A stretch of 64,000 nucleotides of DNA from Rhodomicrobium sp052148445 (lineage in GTDB: Bacteria > Pseudomonadota > Alphaproteobacteria > Rhizobiales > Rhodomicrobiaceae): assembly GCA_052148445.1 (NCBI GenBank), contig JBKQIH010000294.1, positions 13,824 to 77,823 of the forward strand. Direction: 5' to 3'. The translations under genes were made by a program, and so were the position numbers. The notes beneath the pieces are model-generated. The model was not told the origin of the DNA, did not search any database, and saw only the letters and a program-made list of their open reading frames with translations. Each line of letters opens with the position of its first letter. Position 1 is the stretch's first letter. Shown piece after piece: positions 1 to 8,272 of the stretch.

Positions 1-198
1 GTCAGTCCCGAAGACCTCGCCGTCGTTACCGAACAGGTCATGAAGGCTGCAGGCCCCGAGGCGATTACCAAAATCTGGATGGCCATTGGCGACCAGATCG
101 CCGGACAAATGCAGGCTCAGGTGCTCGCGCAGATGCCCGACGCTTTCCGGCCGTTTTTCGAGATGCAGCCGAAGCCGGCGCCGGTCAAAAAGAAATGA
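1..198 (+). CDS. C-terminal end of an unknown protein (cut by the window start)
   Basis: An open frame enters from the window edge in frame 1 and ends at TGA 196-198, giving 65 residues. The piece is Met- and Gln-rich and amphipathic, with an acidic start, a central helix-like stretch around IAGQMQAQVLAQMPDAF and a basic Pro/Lys tail ending in PVKKK. I do not recognise the family. No gene follows on this strand, and the next gene converges from the minus strand with about 95 bases between them. Confidence 0.6.
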   Translation, partial: VSPEDLAVVTEQVMKAAGPEAITKIWMAIGDQIAGQMQAQVLAQMPDAFRPFFEMQPKPAPVKKK

Positions 199-292
199 TT
201 GCCTAGGGCCTGTATGTTTTTTGCCGCAGCAGCCAGCGTCTTTGCGTTTGCACGTAGCAGAGCCGCGAAGCCAAAAACCCCATATATGCCCT

Positions 293-1108
293 TTAGTCTT
301 TAGGGGCAACGCGGCTGAGCGGGGCCTCGAATTCCAATGAGCAAAACGAACCGCCCTGGAAGAGATCTCCAATTTCATCCGAGGGCAAACCTGCCTGCGC
401 GGCCAAAGCCTGATTTGCGAAGTCCTCGGAATGCCCTTCCGGTTGGTATCCAAGCTCGCTCGCGCGCGAATTATCCCACCAGCCCCGTGCGTTATCCGAG
501 ACGCCGTAGACCACCTCATAAACGAGGCCTTCACGTTCAAGACCGATGCGAAGGAGTGAAACAAGGTCCTCGGGCTTGAGCCAGATGGCGAGCCGCCGCT
601 CATCGGCCGGGGCTCCGGATACGTTGCCAATGCGGATGCAAAACACGCCAAGCCCGTATTTATAGGCATAGAGTGCGCCCAAAGATTCGCCGAACGCCTT
701 GCTCACCCCATAGCGCGTGTCCGGGAGCGGCAGCACTTGCGGGCCGATTCTTTGCGCGCGCGGGTAAAAGCCCACGGCATGGTTCGAGGACGCGAAGACC
801 ACACGCTTGACGCCTTGTTTGCGCGCCGCTTCGAACAAGTTGTGGATCCCTATAATGTTGCTGCGGAGGATCGTCTCCCAAGGTGCCTCTGCGGACTCGC
901 CGCCGAGATGGATGATTCCTTCAACCCCTTTAGCAGCGCGCTCAATGGCAGAGGCATCAGCGAGGTCAGCGGCGAAAAAAGCTTCTTGCGGCTGGAGATC
1001 GTGAGGCGGTTCGATATCGCTGAGGACAAGCTCGTAAAGCGGGCGCAAAAGGCTGCGCAACCGCGAACCGATTGCGCCGCTCGCTCCCGTCAGCAGAACA
1101 CGCTTCAT
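293..1108 (-). CDS. udh: Uronate dehydrogenase (NAD-dependent SDR-type epimerase/dehydratase family)
   Basis: The 271-residue protein opens with the Rossmann nucleotide-binding motif TGASGAIG (residues 7-14). It has ASSNHAVGFYP near residue 106 and the catalytic YGVSK motif near residue 133. The blocks IIHLGG, SNIIGIHNLFEAAR, ASSNHAVGFYP and GWWDNS match what I know of bacterial uronate dehydrogenases, which oxidise glucuronate or galacturonate to the aldarolactone with NAD. The length agrees with that family. It is the last gene of a short minus-strand group and lies 27 bases after the globin gene. No other uronate pathway gene is in the window, so the substrate rests on family resemblance. 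A related sugar-nucleotide epimerase is the main alternative. Confidence 0.8.
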   Translation of the reverse strand: MKRVLLTGASGAIGSRLRSLLRPLYELVLSDIEPPHDLQPQEAFFAADLADASAIERAAKGVEGIIHLGGESAEAPWETILRSNIIGIHNLFEAARKQGVKRVVFASSNHAVGFYPRAQRIGPQVLPLPDTRYGVSKAFGESLGALYAYKYGLGVFCIRIGNVSGAPADERRLAIWLKPEDLVSLLRIGLEREGLVYEVVYGVSDNARGWWDNSRASELGYQPEGHSEDFANQALAAQAGLPSDEIGDLFQGGSFCSLEFEAPLSRVAPKD

Positions 1109-1135
1109 GTGCCAGCCAGCCCGGAGTTAGTGCCT

Positions 1136-1711
1136 TTAGCAGTGCCCGTCCCCAATTCGCGGCCCGGCCTGGCCTTCGATACCGAAATAGCGCTCCGCCG
1201 TAACTTCGTTTACGGCGTTACCACCAGATTTGCCGCTAAAAATCCGGGCGAATGCGTCCGCCTCGGGATTGCCGCCGGCGTGCTTCTGCATCGCTTCGGA
1301 AAGCATGTCGAAAGTCTCCGCCCAGGCTACGGCAACGTTCTCGTTGAAGTCTTTTCCGAGCATCCGCTCGAGCGCATGGAGCAGGGCTTCGCGCATATGA
1401 CGGTAATGCTGAGCCTGCACGCCATAGCTTGTCTCGTGCCGGCCTCCCAAGGGACCAACGCCGGGGATGACTGCTTCTCCGCCGCTCTTAGTCACCGGAA
1501 GAAAATGCTGAGAGCGCGTCTTGACCCTTACGAACTCGGCGAATACTTTGGCAAGCTTCGCGTGCTGTTCGTCCATATTCCCTTTGAACAGAGGGCGCGA
1601 TTCCGGCGAAATCTCGAACAATTTCGCATAAACGGCAGCGCCAAGTTCAGGCAGCCGGCTTTCCAGCTTTCTAAAACTCTCGGCCAGTACCCGCGTTTGC
1701 TCTGGGGTCAT
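1136..1711 (-). CDS. Single-domain globin with a C-terminal extension
   Basis: The protein has 191 residues. Residues 1-145 fit the bacterial haemoglobin/flavohaemoglobin globin fold. The E/F region runs through PESRPLFKGNMDEQHAKLAKVF, and the probable proximal haem ligand is the His in GGRHETSYGVQAQHY, aligning with KHCQAGVAAAHY in Vitreoscilla haemoglobin. There is no FAD/NAD reductase domain, so it is not a flavohaemoglobin. About 45 residues beyond the globin fold (Gly/Asn-rich, ending in GDGHC) have no recognisable domain. A role in oxygen or nitric oxide binding is an inference from the family. The gene sits just upstream of the uronate dehydrogenase gene on the same strand. Confidence 0.85.
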   Translation of the reverse strand: MTPEQTRVLAESFRKLESRLPELGAAVYAKLFEISPESRPLFKGNMDEQHAKLAKVFAEFVRVKTRSQHFLPVTKSGGEAVIPGVGPLGGRHETSYGVQAQHYRHMREALLHALERMLGKDFNENVAVAWAETFDMLSEAMQKHAGGNPEADAFARIFSGKSGGNAVNEVTAERYFGIEGQAGPRIGDGHC

Positions 1712-1731
1712 AAGGTCTCTCTCCCACCTCT

Positions 1732-1992
1732 CTACTCTTTTAAGTCCAATGCAACTAAGCCCCTAATTCGTTGCATCTTCTTTCCGCTGACCGCAGTGTA
1801 GCCGGGAATGTAATCTAGCCGCGCCAGCACAGCCGCTTGCCCAACAGGAGCGATGAATACGCCGAACTTTAGCGCGTTGTAATGGCGATGAACAAGCTCT
1901 ATTTCAGGGCCAGCAAATAATGGATTCGCCCGCAAAATTGTCAGTACACGAACGTCCTGGCGCCAGACATAAATATCAACGGCCCTCCGCAT
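1732..1992 (-). CDS. Possible small hypothetical protein
   Basis: An 86-codon frame starts at ATG 1992 and ends 20 bases before the globin gene. Its composition is protein-like (hydrophobic stretch FGVFIAPVGQAAVLARLDYI), but no family is recognised. The start has no Shine-Dalgarno sequence, and base composition here is more AT-rich than in neighbouring genes. It could be a degenerate gene or chance. Confidence 0.25.
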   Translation of the reverse strand: MRRAVDIYVWRQDVRVLTILRANPLFAGPEIELVHRHYNALKFGVFIAPVGQAAVLARLDYIPGYTAVSGKKMQRIRGLVALDLKE

Positions 1993-2128
1993 TAAAGGCA
2001 GGCCAATCTTGCGCTGACCTTATCGCGAGGGAGCCGGCACAAGGCGCATCCCGCTCGTTGCTTTTAACGCACCGTGTCAAAGAAGGCTGCATTTTAAGAT
2101 TAAATAACGCAGCTGCGCCGGAATGAAG

Positions 2129-2203
2129 TGGTGCGCGCGGAGAGGATCGAACTCCCGACCGTCCGGGTGTAAACCGGATGCTCTACCGCTGAGCTACACG
2201 CGC
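2129..2203 (-). tRNA. tRNA-Val (anticodon TAC)
   Basis: Read on the minus strand, the 5' acceptor strand GCGCGTG (2203-2197) pairs with CGCGCGC (2139-2133), with one G-T pair. The D arm GCTC...GAGC, the anticodon stem TCCGG/CCGGA around loop TTTACAC, and the T arm GGGAG/CTCTC around TTCGATC are all present. The anticodon TAC reads valine GTA codons. A CCA end is encoded at 2131-2129. The gene stands alone between mntH and the globin group. Confidence 0.96.
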
Positions 2204-2269
2204 GTTCGTGCTCTATAGACAACGAAGCAGGCGGCGTTCGTCAAGCCCTTATTGCAGCCGCCCGTCCTT

Positions 2270-3574
2270 TCAGAGCCCGGTCAGTGTCACGTAAAGCAGG
2301 ACCCCGTTCAGGGTGAGCACAGCGGTTGCGCACACCGCGGCTAAAATGCGCGTCGCGGTCCCGTTGGCAAAGCGGCCCATGACCCGCCTGTCGCTAGACA
2401 GAATCAAAAGCGCAATCATGGGCACAGGAAGTGCAAGGCTTAAAATCACCTGGCTGATCACAAGCGCCTTCGTCGCTTCGGCCCCCATCGCCACCACCGC
2501 AAACGCGGGCACCATCGTTACGAGCCGGCGAACCCAGATGGGAATTCTCCGGCGGAAGAAGCCCTGCATGATCATCTGGCCGCCCATTGTGCCTACCACC
2601 GAGCTTGAGATGCCCGATGCGATCAGCGACACGAGAAAAGCGGCGGCCGCACCCGCGCCCAGCAGCGGCGTCAGCGTATGATAAGCGGTCCCGATCTCGG
2701 CGACATCTGGGTAACCGGAATTGAAGGCTCCCGCGGCCATGATCACCATCGCCATATTGATCGCCCCGGCCAAGCAGAGCGCGACAACCACTTCGCGGTT
2801 CGAAAATCGCAAGACCCTTTCGCGCTCGGCGTCCGATTGTACCGGAGTGCGCGATTGAGTGAGCCCAGAATGCAGATAAACGGCGTGCGGCATAACAGTC
2901 GCGCCGACGATACCAACCGCAATCATTAAAGCCTGGCCATCGGCAATGTGCGGCGTGACAGTGCCAAGCGCCGCCGCACCCCAATCGACGGGCGCAACAA
3001 ACAATTCAACCAAATAGCACACGCCAATCACGGCCACGAATGCGCCAATCGAAAGCTCTATCCTGCGGAAGTTGGAGCCGCCGAACATAAGGATCGCATA
3101 AGTGACGATTGCGGTCGCCACCATGCCCAGCAATAGCGGGACACCGAAAAGAAGCGAGAGACCGATAGCGCCCCCTAAAAACTCGGCCAAATCGGTTGCC
3201 ATCGCCGCGATTTCGCTCACGATCCACATGAGGAAGGGAATTGGCTGACGAAAACGGTCAAGGGAGAGTTCGGCGAGATTGCGGCCTGTGACGATACCGA
3301 GCTTGGCGGACAACGCCTGAAACAGCATGGCGATCAGATTAGCGGTGAGGACGACCCACAGAAGGCCATAGCCGTATTTCGCGCCGGCCTGGATGTTTGT
3401 CGCGAAATTGCCAGGATCGATATAGGCGATCGAAGCTACAACCGCTGGGCCCGTAAAAAGCCAGCCGGTCACAATTCTGTGCCGGCGTCCGGCCACGGCC
3501 TCGCGTAAAGCCGCGACGGTGCCGCCCTCCACAAGGCGTATGGTTTCGGCGGGAACCGGTGCTTCGGAGGCCAT
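2270..3574 (-). CDS. mntH: Nramp-family Mn(II) transporter MntH
   Basis: This 434-residue inner-membrane protein takes up manganese (also iron and other divalent metals) with protons. The metal-binding DPGN motif is at residues 53-56 and the MPH motif at 228-230, both hallmarks of Nramp proteins. About eleven hydrophobic segments are visible, and the length is normal for the family. The start is ATG 3574, preceded by AAAAGGAC. It is divergent from mntR, and a palindrome of the MntR type lies over its promoter, so repression by Mn-loaded MntR is the likely control. Confidence 0.95.
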   Translation of the reverse strand: MASEAPVPAETIRLVEGGTVAALREAVAGRRHRIVTGWLFTGPAVVASIAYIDPGNFATNIQAGAKYGYGLLWVVLTANLIAMLFQALSAKLGIVTGRNLAELSLDRFRQPIPFLMWIVSEIAAMATDLAEFLGGAIGLSLLFGVPLLLGMVATAIVTYAILMFGGSNFRRIELSIGAFVAVIGVCYLVELFVAPVDWGAAALGTVTPHIADGQALMIAVGIVGATVMPHAVYLHSGLTQSRTPVQSDAERERVLRFSNREVVVALCLAGAINMAMVIMAAGAFNSGYPDVAEIGTAYHTLTPLLGAGAAAAFLVSLIASGISSSVVGTMGGQMIMQGFFRRRIPIWVRRLVTMVPAFAVVAMGAEATKALVISQVILSLALPVPMIALLILSSDRRVMGRFANGTATRILAAVCATAVLTLNGVLLYVTLTGL

Positions 3575-3597
3575 CGTCTGTCCTTTTCCAAAACGAA

Positions 3598-3635
3598 TAT
3601 AGCCTATGCTATAATATTTTACTTCGCCTTATCAA
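3598..3635 (-). promoter_or_regulatory. mntH promoter with overlapping MntR-type operator
   Basis: The perfect inverted repeat TATAGC-CTAT-GCTATA lies at 3598-3613. Its core ATAGC-N4-GCTAT has the same half-sites and spacing as the MntR box I know from E. coli mntH. On the minus strand a -35 element TTGATA (3635-3630) is 16 bases from TATAGC (3613-3608), which can serve as -10 and is one arm of the palindrome. A bound repressor would therefore cover the -10 element. The mntH start is 24 bases downstream. Confidence 0.75.
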
Positions 3636-3758
3636 GGCCCTTCTTGAAATCGATGGCATTTGGAGAGGGTGGGCCACTCATTATCGGCATTTGATTTTCG
3701 CTGATAGCTGTTCCGAAACCTGCTAGGGTGCTCAAAAACCACGCTTCCCTCGGCCGGC

Positions 3759-4211
3759 ATGACTGCAAACAAGAAAAGCGAACCTGATACCCTTATCGCT
3801 CCCGACATTCAGTCGGCGAGCTTTCGTCAGACACGTCAAGCTCACAGGCTTGAACTTGCTGAGGATTACGTCGAGCTGATTGGCGATTTGATTGCCGCGC
3901 ATGGTGAAGCGAAGCAAGTGGACATTGCGGAGCGCCTCGGCGTTGCCCAGCCGACCGTTGCCAAGATGCTGAAGCGGCTCTCGGAGGAAGGCCTCGTCCT
4001 GCAGCAGCCTTACCGGGGCGTGTCCTTAACCGAAAGTGGGCGGCGTCTCGCAGCCGATGCCCGCGACCGCCACCGGGTGGTGGAAGCATTCTTGCTTTCC
4101 CTGGGGGTGAGCGTCGAAACCGCCCGCCGGGACGCAGAAGGCATCGAGCACCACGTCAGCGCCGAAACGCTCGCTGCGCTGCGCAGGTTCGCAAAGCAGC
4201 CTACGAAATAG
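3759..4211 (+). CDS. mntR: Manganese-responsive regulator MntR (DtxR family)
   Basis: The 150-residue protein has a winged helix-turn-helix around residues 50-90 (DIAERLGVAQPTVAKMLKRL) followed by the DtxR-type metal-binding and dimerisation helices. Likely metal ligands are Asp/Glu near residues 36-39, His105 (RHRVVEAFL) and the Glu-His-His cluster at 130-132. There is no SH3-like third domain, as in the MntR branch of the family. It is divergent from mntH, whose promoter carries a matching palindrome, so it most likely represses mntH when manganese is plentiful. It converges with the next gene with only 17 bases between stops. Confidence 0.92.
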   Translation: MTANKKSEPDTLIAPDIQSASFRQTRQAHRLELAEDYVELIGDLIAAHGEAKQVDIAERLGVAQPTVAKMLKRLSEEGLVLQQPYRGVSLTESGRRLAADARDRHRVVEAFLLSLGVSVETARRDAEGIEHHVSAETLAALRRFAKQPTK

Positions 4212-4228
4212 CCACCCTCGCCGGAAGC

Positions 4229-5044
4229 TCATTTACTCCCGTGAAAGGAGCGCTCCCACTCACGGTGTTTGCCGTAGCCTTCGCGAACGTAGGGCGTGAA
4301 TACAGCCATATTCAAAATCAGCCAATTCACAAGATTGGCAGGGAAGCGCAAGGGTTTCACAAAGTCCACGAACAGAACCACACGAACTTTATCCGTATTG
4401 TTCCAAGCCTCGTGCTCGTAAGCGTCGTCAAAAATGAGAGCCCGCCCCTCCTCCCAGTGGCAGATTTGGTTGTCGACGCGGATGGCGACTTGATCTCTTG
4501 GCTCGGGGACAATCAGGCCGAGGTGCAGACGAAGCAGGCCGTTATACGGCCCTCTGTGAGCGGGTAAATGCTTGCCTGGCTCGAAAATCGAGAACATCGC
4601 CGTCTTAAGTCCTGGCACTTTCTGAAGAACGCGCCAGGTTTCTGGGCAAAGCGAAATATTTTTTACCGATTTGGCTCCATAGGCGGCAAGAAGAAAGGTC
4701 TTCCAGCCGGGCGCGCTGCTGATTGAAGCAACATCCGGCGCGATATCGTGAAATTCCGGCAGCTCATCTCTTCTGGCAAGAACTTTTGCCAATTCCTTGC
4801 GGATCGTTTGCCATTCGTCCTCGACACCGGCCGCCCAAGGAAAGACTTCGTTCTTGTAAACGCTCGGACTGCCCACTTTCGAGAAGCGGAGGTTCAGACG
4901 CTCCGCAGCCTTAACTATTGCTACAAAGGCACGAACCAAACGGCTCCGCCTTTCCAGCGGCTTCAGTCCCTCGGTGGTAAACACCTGTTCGCCAGCCTTG
5001 ACCCGGTGCGGCGAAGCCGGAGGCTCCGAAGCGATATTGGTCAT
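4229..5044 (-). CDS. Aspartyl/asparaginyl beta-hydroxylase family dioxygenase, LpxO-like
   Basis: This Fe(II)/2-oxoglutarate oxygenase has 271 residues from ATG 5044, chosen because GGAAGGG stands 8 bases upstream. A longer frame from 5080 lacks this signal. The family core is PAHRGPYNGLLRLHLGL (161-177) and FDDAYEHEAW (205-214). His163 and His211 are the expected iron ligands, and Arg172 may contact 2-oxoglutarate. A hydrophobic segment (LVNWLILNMAVFTPYV, 238-253) near the C-terminus suggests membrane contact, as in LpxO, the lipid A 2-hydroxylase. It lies next to the lpx genes on the same strand but behind a 264-base gap, so a lipid A role is inference. A protein or peptide hydroxylase is the alternative. 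Confidence 0.7.
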   Translation of the reverse strand: MTNIASEPPASPHRVKAGEQVFTTEGLKPLERRSRLVRAFVAIVKAAERLNLRFSKVGSPSVYKNEVFPWAAGVEDEWQTIRKELAKVLARRDELPEFHDIAPDVASISSAPGWKTFLLAAYGAKSVKNISLCPETWRVLQKVPGLKTAMFSIFEPGKHLPAHRGPYNGLLRLHLGLIVPEPRDQVAIRVDNQICHWEEGRALIFDDAYEHEAWNNTDKVRVVLFVDFVKPLRFPANLVNWLILNMAVFTPYVREGYGKHREWERSFHGSK

Positions 5045-5193
5045 CCGGTAACCCTTCCCGTAGATCTGCTTTCGCCACACGCGTGGCAGGGCGCTCCATG
5101 GAGAGGAGAAAAGTAATCGATCTATTTATAGCTGTGCCGTACGCCTTTACTACGGTTGAATTGTAACCAATTCTACCCGGATGAAAGCGAATT

Positions 5194-5211
5194 CCTTTTA
5201 GAATTAAAAGG
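5194..5211. repeat. Perfect palindrome upstream of the LpxO-like gene
   Basis: CCTTTTA-gaat-TAAAAGG is a perfect 7-base inverted repeat with a 4-base centre, in an AT-rich part of the 264-base gap between lpxB and the LpxO-like gene, about 150 bases upstream of the start at 5044. It could be an operator or a weak terminator for lpxB. No U-run follows on the minus strand, which makes an operator slightly more likely. Confidence 0.45.
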
Positions 5212-5308
5212 TAAAGCGACCGGCTTGTTCCATCGCGGAGCAGTTGCCGGCAAATATCCCAGCGACGATTGCGCCTAGACGGAATTCGACCACGCGCCCC
5301 GGCTACAT

Positions 5309-6505
5309 TCAAGCGCTAACGTGGCCTTTCACCTGCGGCATCTCTAACAACTTAAGTACAACCTCCGCTGCCTTTTCGCTCGGAGTTCCTTGCGGCAGGA
5401 ACATCTTTTCACGGATCTTGCCGAGAGCCGCAAGCTGCGCGCTGCGTTGTGGACTATCCTTGAGAAGACAGATCAATTCGCCGCTGAGCTTCTCTGGCGT
5501 ACAGTTTTCCTGGATGAATTCCGGGAATGCATTCTCGCCAAGAACAAGATTGGCGAGCACAACCGAATGCGCTCTTAGCAGGAAGCGTATGCTCGACATC
5601 ACGCTGTCGAGCCGGTACGCCACGGCCATGGGCGTGCCCGCGACAGCCAATTCGAGCGTCACCGTACCGGATGCGGCGAGCGCGGCACGCGCGAGTCTGA
5701 AGGCTGCGAACTTATTCTCGTCACCCTCGACGATATGAGGCTGCTGCGGCCAGCGGGCGAGGGCTTTCTCGATTATGGGCCGCACGGACGGCACCGCAGG
5801 GAGTATAATCTCCATCGGGCCGATTTCACGCTTAAGAAGCCCGACGGTTTCGCCGAACGGTTGCATAAGCCGCGAGACTTCGCTCGGGCGGCTACCCGGC
5901 AAGACCACGAGCACCGGTAGGCCGCGCGTGAGATTTAGACGCGCGCGCAAGCCGTCCGTATCGATCCCATCGATCCACCCTGCGCGCTCGATGAGAGGGT
6001 GGCCCACATAGATGCACTCCGGCCCGCCAAGCCGCGCATGCGCCTCCGGCTCAAAGGGCAAGAGCCCGAGCAGCCGGTCGACATAGGGGCGCATCTTACG
6101 GGCACGGCCGGGACGCCACGCCCAGACGCTCGGGCTGACATAATCCACTATGGGGATGTCCGGGCGGCGCTTGCGTACCCTTTTCGCAATCGGGTGGGTG
6201 AACTCCGGACTGTCGATGATAATGAGGGCATCCGGGTTGAAAGCGAGCCCAGCGTCGACTGTCAGGTGCACGCGCCGGATAAGTTTCGGCAGCCGCGCAA
6301 GGATGGCGGCCGCGCCCATGACGGCGACGTCCGAAAGCGGAAAGAGGGAGCGGACGCCCGCGGCCTCCATATGCTCGCCGCCGACGCCGGCAAATTCGAA
6401 GGCATCGCTCCCGGCCCTTTCTTTCAGGGCCTCGATAAGCTTGCCGCCGAGAATGTCCCCAGAATGCTCGCCTGCCACGGCAAAAATGCGCTTCACTTCA
6501 GACAT
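5309..6505 (-). CDS. lpxB: Lipid-A-disaccharide synthase
   Basis: LpxB joins UDP-2,3-diacylglucosamine to lipid X (2,3-diacylglucosamine 1-phosphate) to make the tetra-acyl disaccharide precursor of lipid A, at the inner face of the inner membrane. The 398-residue protein begins with the family signature AGEHSGDILGG (11-21) and contains DYVSPSVWAWRPGRARKM and LPGSRPSEVSRL, typical of this GT-B glycosyltransferase (family GT19). The length is normal. It is the last gene of the bamA-lpxD-fabZ-lpxA-lpxI-lpxB run, 34 bases after lpxI. Confidence 0.95.
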   Translation of the reverse strand: MSEVKRIFAVAGEHSGDILGGKLIEALKERAGSDAFEFAGVGGEHMEAAGVRSLFPLSDVAVMGAAAILARLPKLIRRVHLTVDAGLAFNPDALIIIDSPEFTHPIAKRVRKRRPDIPIVDYVSPSVWAWRPGRARKMRPYVDRLLGLLPFEPEAHARLGGPECIYVGHPLIERAGWIDGIDTDGLRARLNLTRGLPVLVVLPGSRPSEVSRLMQPFGETVGLLKREIGPMEIILPAVPSVRPIIEKALARWPQQPHIVEGDENKFAAFRLARAALAASGTVTLELAVAGTPMAVAYRLDSVMSSIRFLLRAHSVVLANLVLGENAFPEFIQENCTPEKLSGELICLLKDSPQRSAQLAALGKIREKMFLPQGTPSEKAAEVVLKLLEMPQVKGHVSA

Positions 6506-6539
6506 GCGTCCGCGCCCTCCAAAACCCCTCTCACGCTAA

Positions 6540-7463
6540 CTAGCTGTCCACCGCTTCGGTCCGTGCGACGCCGTACAGAAAGAGACCTAATTTATTGGCC
6601 TTATCCACAAGCTCTTCCGGGCCGGCCAGCAACACAGCGCCAGCTTCGACCGCAATCCCCGCCAGCCCAGCCTCAGCGGCAAGCTCCACGGTACGCGGGC
6701 CGATCGCGGGCAGGTCCAGCCTTAGGTCCTGCCCAGGCTTTGGCCCCTTAACGAGCACGCCATTGCGCGCCTTATAGCCCCAGCGATTAAGCTCCGGGCA
6801 GCGCCGCAACATGGCGTCGGTTCCTTCTGCAGCTTCCACGGCCAGCACGTAGTTCCGGGAAACGACCGCTGCTTGGCCGATGTCTAAATGTCCGAGTTCT
6901 CGCGTAACCTTAAAGCCTAATTCGATATCGTCCGAATCCTGAGCACTTGGCGCAAGTGCCGAAAATGAGCCCCTGGGCGCCAAAAGCCGGGGAGCCACTT
7001 CGTGCGCTGCGAGGACTTCGAAGCCGCGATTCTCGAAAAAGCGCGCCACGCCCCGGAGCACGCTATCGTCGCCGCCTTTCAACAGCCGCAGGAGCTCTGG
7101 CATGTGTCTGAAGAAGCCGGAATCGACCTTGATGCGGAAAAGGTTCGGCCGGCGCAAGCCTCCAACGAATACGAGGCGCGTGCAGCCCTCACGGCGCAAG
7201 GTCCGCAGCATGCGTCCCACCTGGCCGATGTGCACATAGGCGTGGGGAAATCGCTCAATACCGGCCTCGGCGCTTCCCGAAAGGCCGGCGATGAAGGGAT
7301 TGAGGCCCGCTTTCACAGCAGCCTCGGCGACAGCGATAACGAGCGTCCCGCTGCCTGCCACGATAGCGATCCGCGGCGCAGCGGCGGAATCGTTCGCACC
7401 CTGACGCATACCGCTCTCGCTCGCGCGCTGGCCGTATCCGGCTTCAGCCGCCGAACCGCTCAT
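6540..7463 (-). CDS. lpxI: UDP-2,3-diacylglucosamine diphosphatase LpxI (DUF1009)
   Basis: LpxI hydrolyses UDP-2,3-diacylglucosamine to lipid X and UMP, replacing LpxH in alphaproteobacteria. The start is taken at ATG 7463, which shares a base with the lpxA stop (TAATG) and suggests translational coupling; this gives 307 residues. A frame from 7487 would overlap lpxA by 25 bases. The conserved part begins at APRIAIVAGSG. GGLRRPNLFRIK, GGDDSVLRGVARFFE and the C-terminal GPRTVELAAEAGLAGIAVEA match DUF1009 proteins. The roughly 25 residues before it are poor in conserved sequence, so a later start is possible. It lies between lpxA and lpxB in pathway order. Confidence 0.9.
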   Translation of the reverse strand: MSGSAAEAGYGQRASESGMRQGANDSAAAPRIAIVAGSGTLVIAVAEAAVKAGLNPFIAGLSGSAEAGIERFPHAYVHIGQVGRMLRTLRREGCTRLVFVGGLRRPNLFRIKVDSGFFRHMPELLRLLKGGDDSVLRGVARFFENRGFEVLAAHEVAPRLLAPRGSFSALAPSAQDSDDIELGFKVTRELGHLDIGQAAVVSRNYVLAVEAAEGTDAMLRRCPELNRWGYKARNGVLVKGPKPGQDLRLDLPAIGPRTVELAAEAGLAGIAVEAGAVLLAGPEELVDKANKLGLFLYGVARTEAVDS

Positions 7464-8272
7464 TACGGCTGGCTTCTCGGCACACAAAAGGAGCGGTCCG
7501 CTTTCGCCCGCATGAATGCGACAATGCGCTGGACCGGAGCCTCGTTTGGAAACATCTTATCGACGTCGTCGAGCCGTTCCTGCAGGGTTCCTTCCTGGGA
7601 GAACAAAAGCCGGTAGGCCTGCCTTAAGGCATGAATCCGCTCGCGCTCGAAGCCCTCCCGCTTTAGGCCTACAATATTGAGCCCTGCAAGCGCTGCGCGG
7701 TTGCCGAGCACCATGCCGAACGGGATTACATCGTTCTCGACGCCGGACATGCCGCCGACGAAGGAATGCGCGCCGATGCGCACCCACTGATGCACCGCGC
7801 AAAGCCCCCCAAGAATCGCGTGATCCTCGATTGTAACATGGCCTGCGAGCGTGGCGTTATTGACGAGGATGACATGGTCCCCGATTTGACAATCGTGCGC
7901 CACGTGAGCGCCGGTCAGAAAGAGCCCGTGGCTGCCAACCCGTGTGACGTTGCCACCGCCCTCGGTTCCCCCGTTCATGGTCACATGCTCGCGGATCACG
8001 TTGTGCTGGCCAACCGCGAGCTGGCTATCCTCACCCCGGTACTTTTTATCCTGAGGCGTTCCCCCAATGACCGCGAAGGGGTGGATTTCGCATCCGTCTC
8101 CGATTTCGGTCCGCCCGGTTATGACGGCGTGCGAGTGTATCTTGACACCATTGCCGAGCTTCACCTGTGAGCCAACGACCGCAAACGGACCGATTTCGAC
8201 GCCCTCGCCGAGGATCGCATTATCGTCCACTGCCGCGAGGCGATGCACAAGAGGTGTCAGCATAGTGCGCAT
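7463..8272 (-). CDS. lpxA: UDP-N-acetylglucosamine 3-O-acyltransferase
   Basis: LpxA carries out the first step of lipid A synthesis, moving a 3-hydroxyacyl chain from ACP to UDP-GlcNAc. The protein has 269 residues from ATG 8272, which overlaps the fabZ stop as TGATG; a GTG one codon upstream is the other option. Left-handed beta-helix hexapeptide repeats fill residues 10-190. The catalytic His lies in the typical block GAHVAHDCQIGDHV, followed by NNATLAGHV. The C-terminal helical domain contains GLKREGFERERIHALRQAYR. fabZ upstream and lpxI downstream are both overlapping, so the genes are probably translated in a coupled way. Confidence 0.95.
   Translation of the reverse strand: MRTMLTPLVHRLAAVDDNAILGEGVEIGPFAVVGSQVKLGNGVKIHSHAVITGRTEIGDGCEIHPFAVIGGTPQDKKYRGEDSQLAVGQHNVIREHVTMNGGTEGGGNVTRVGSHGLFLTGAHVAHDCQIGDHVILVNNATLAGHVTIEDHAILGGLCAVHQWVRIGAHSFVGGMSGVENDVIPFGMVLGNRAALAGLNIVGLKREGFERERIHALRQAYRLLFSQEGTLQERLDDVDKMFPNEAPVQRIVAFMRAKADRSFCVPRSQP

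Noticed and set aside
737..1801. A 354-codon plus-strand frame opposite the globin and uronate dehydrogenase genes
   Set aside because: Spans two well-supported minus-strand genes and their spacer; no family marks.
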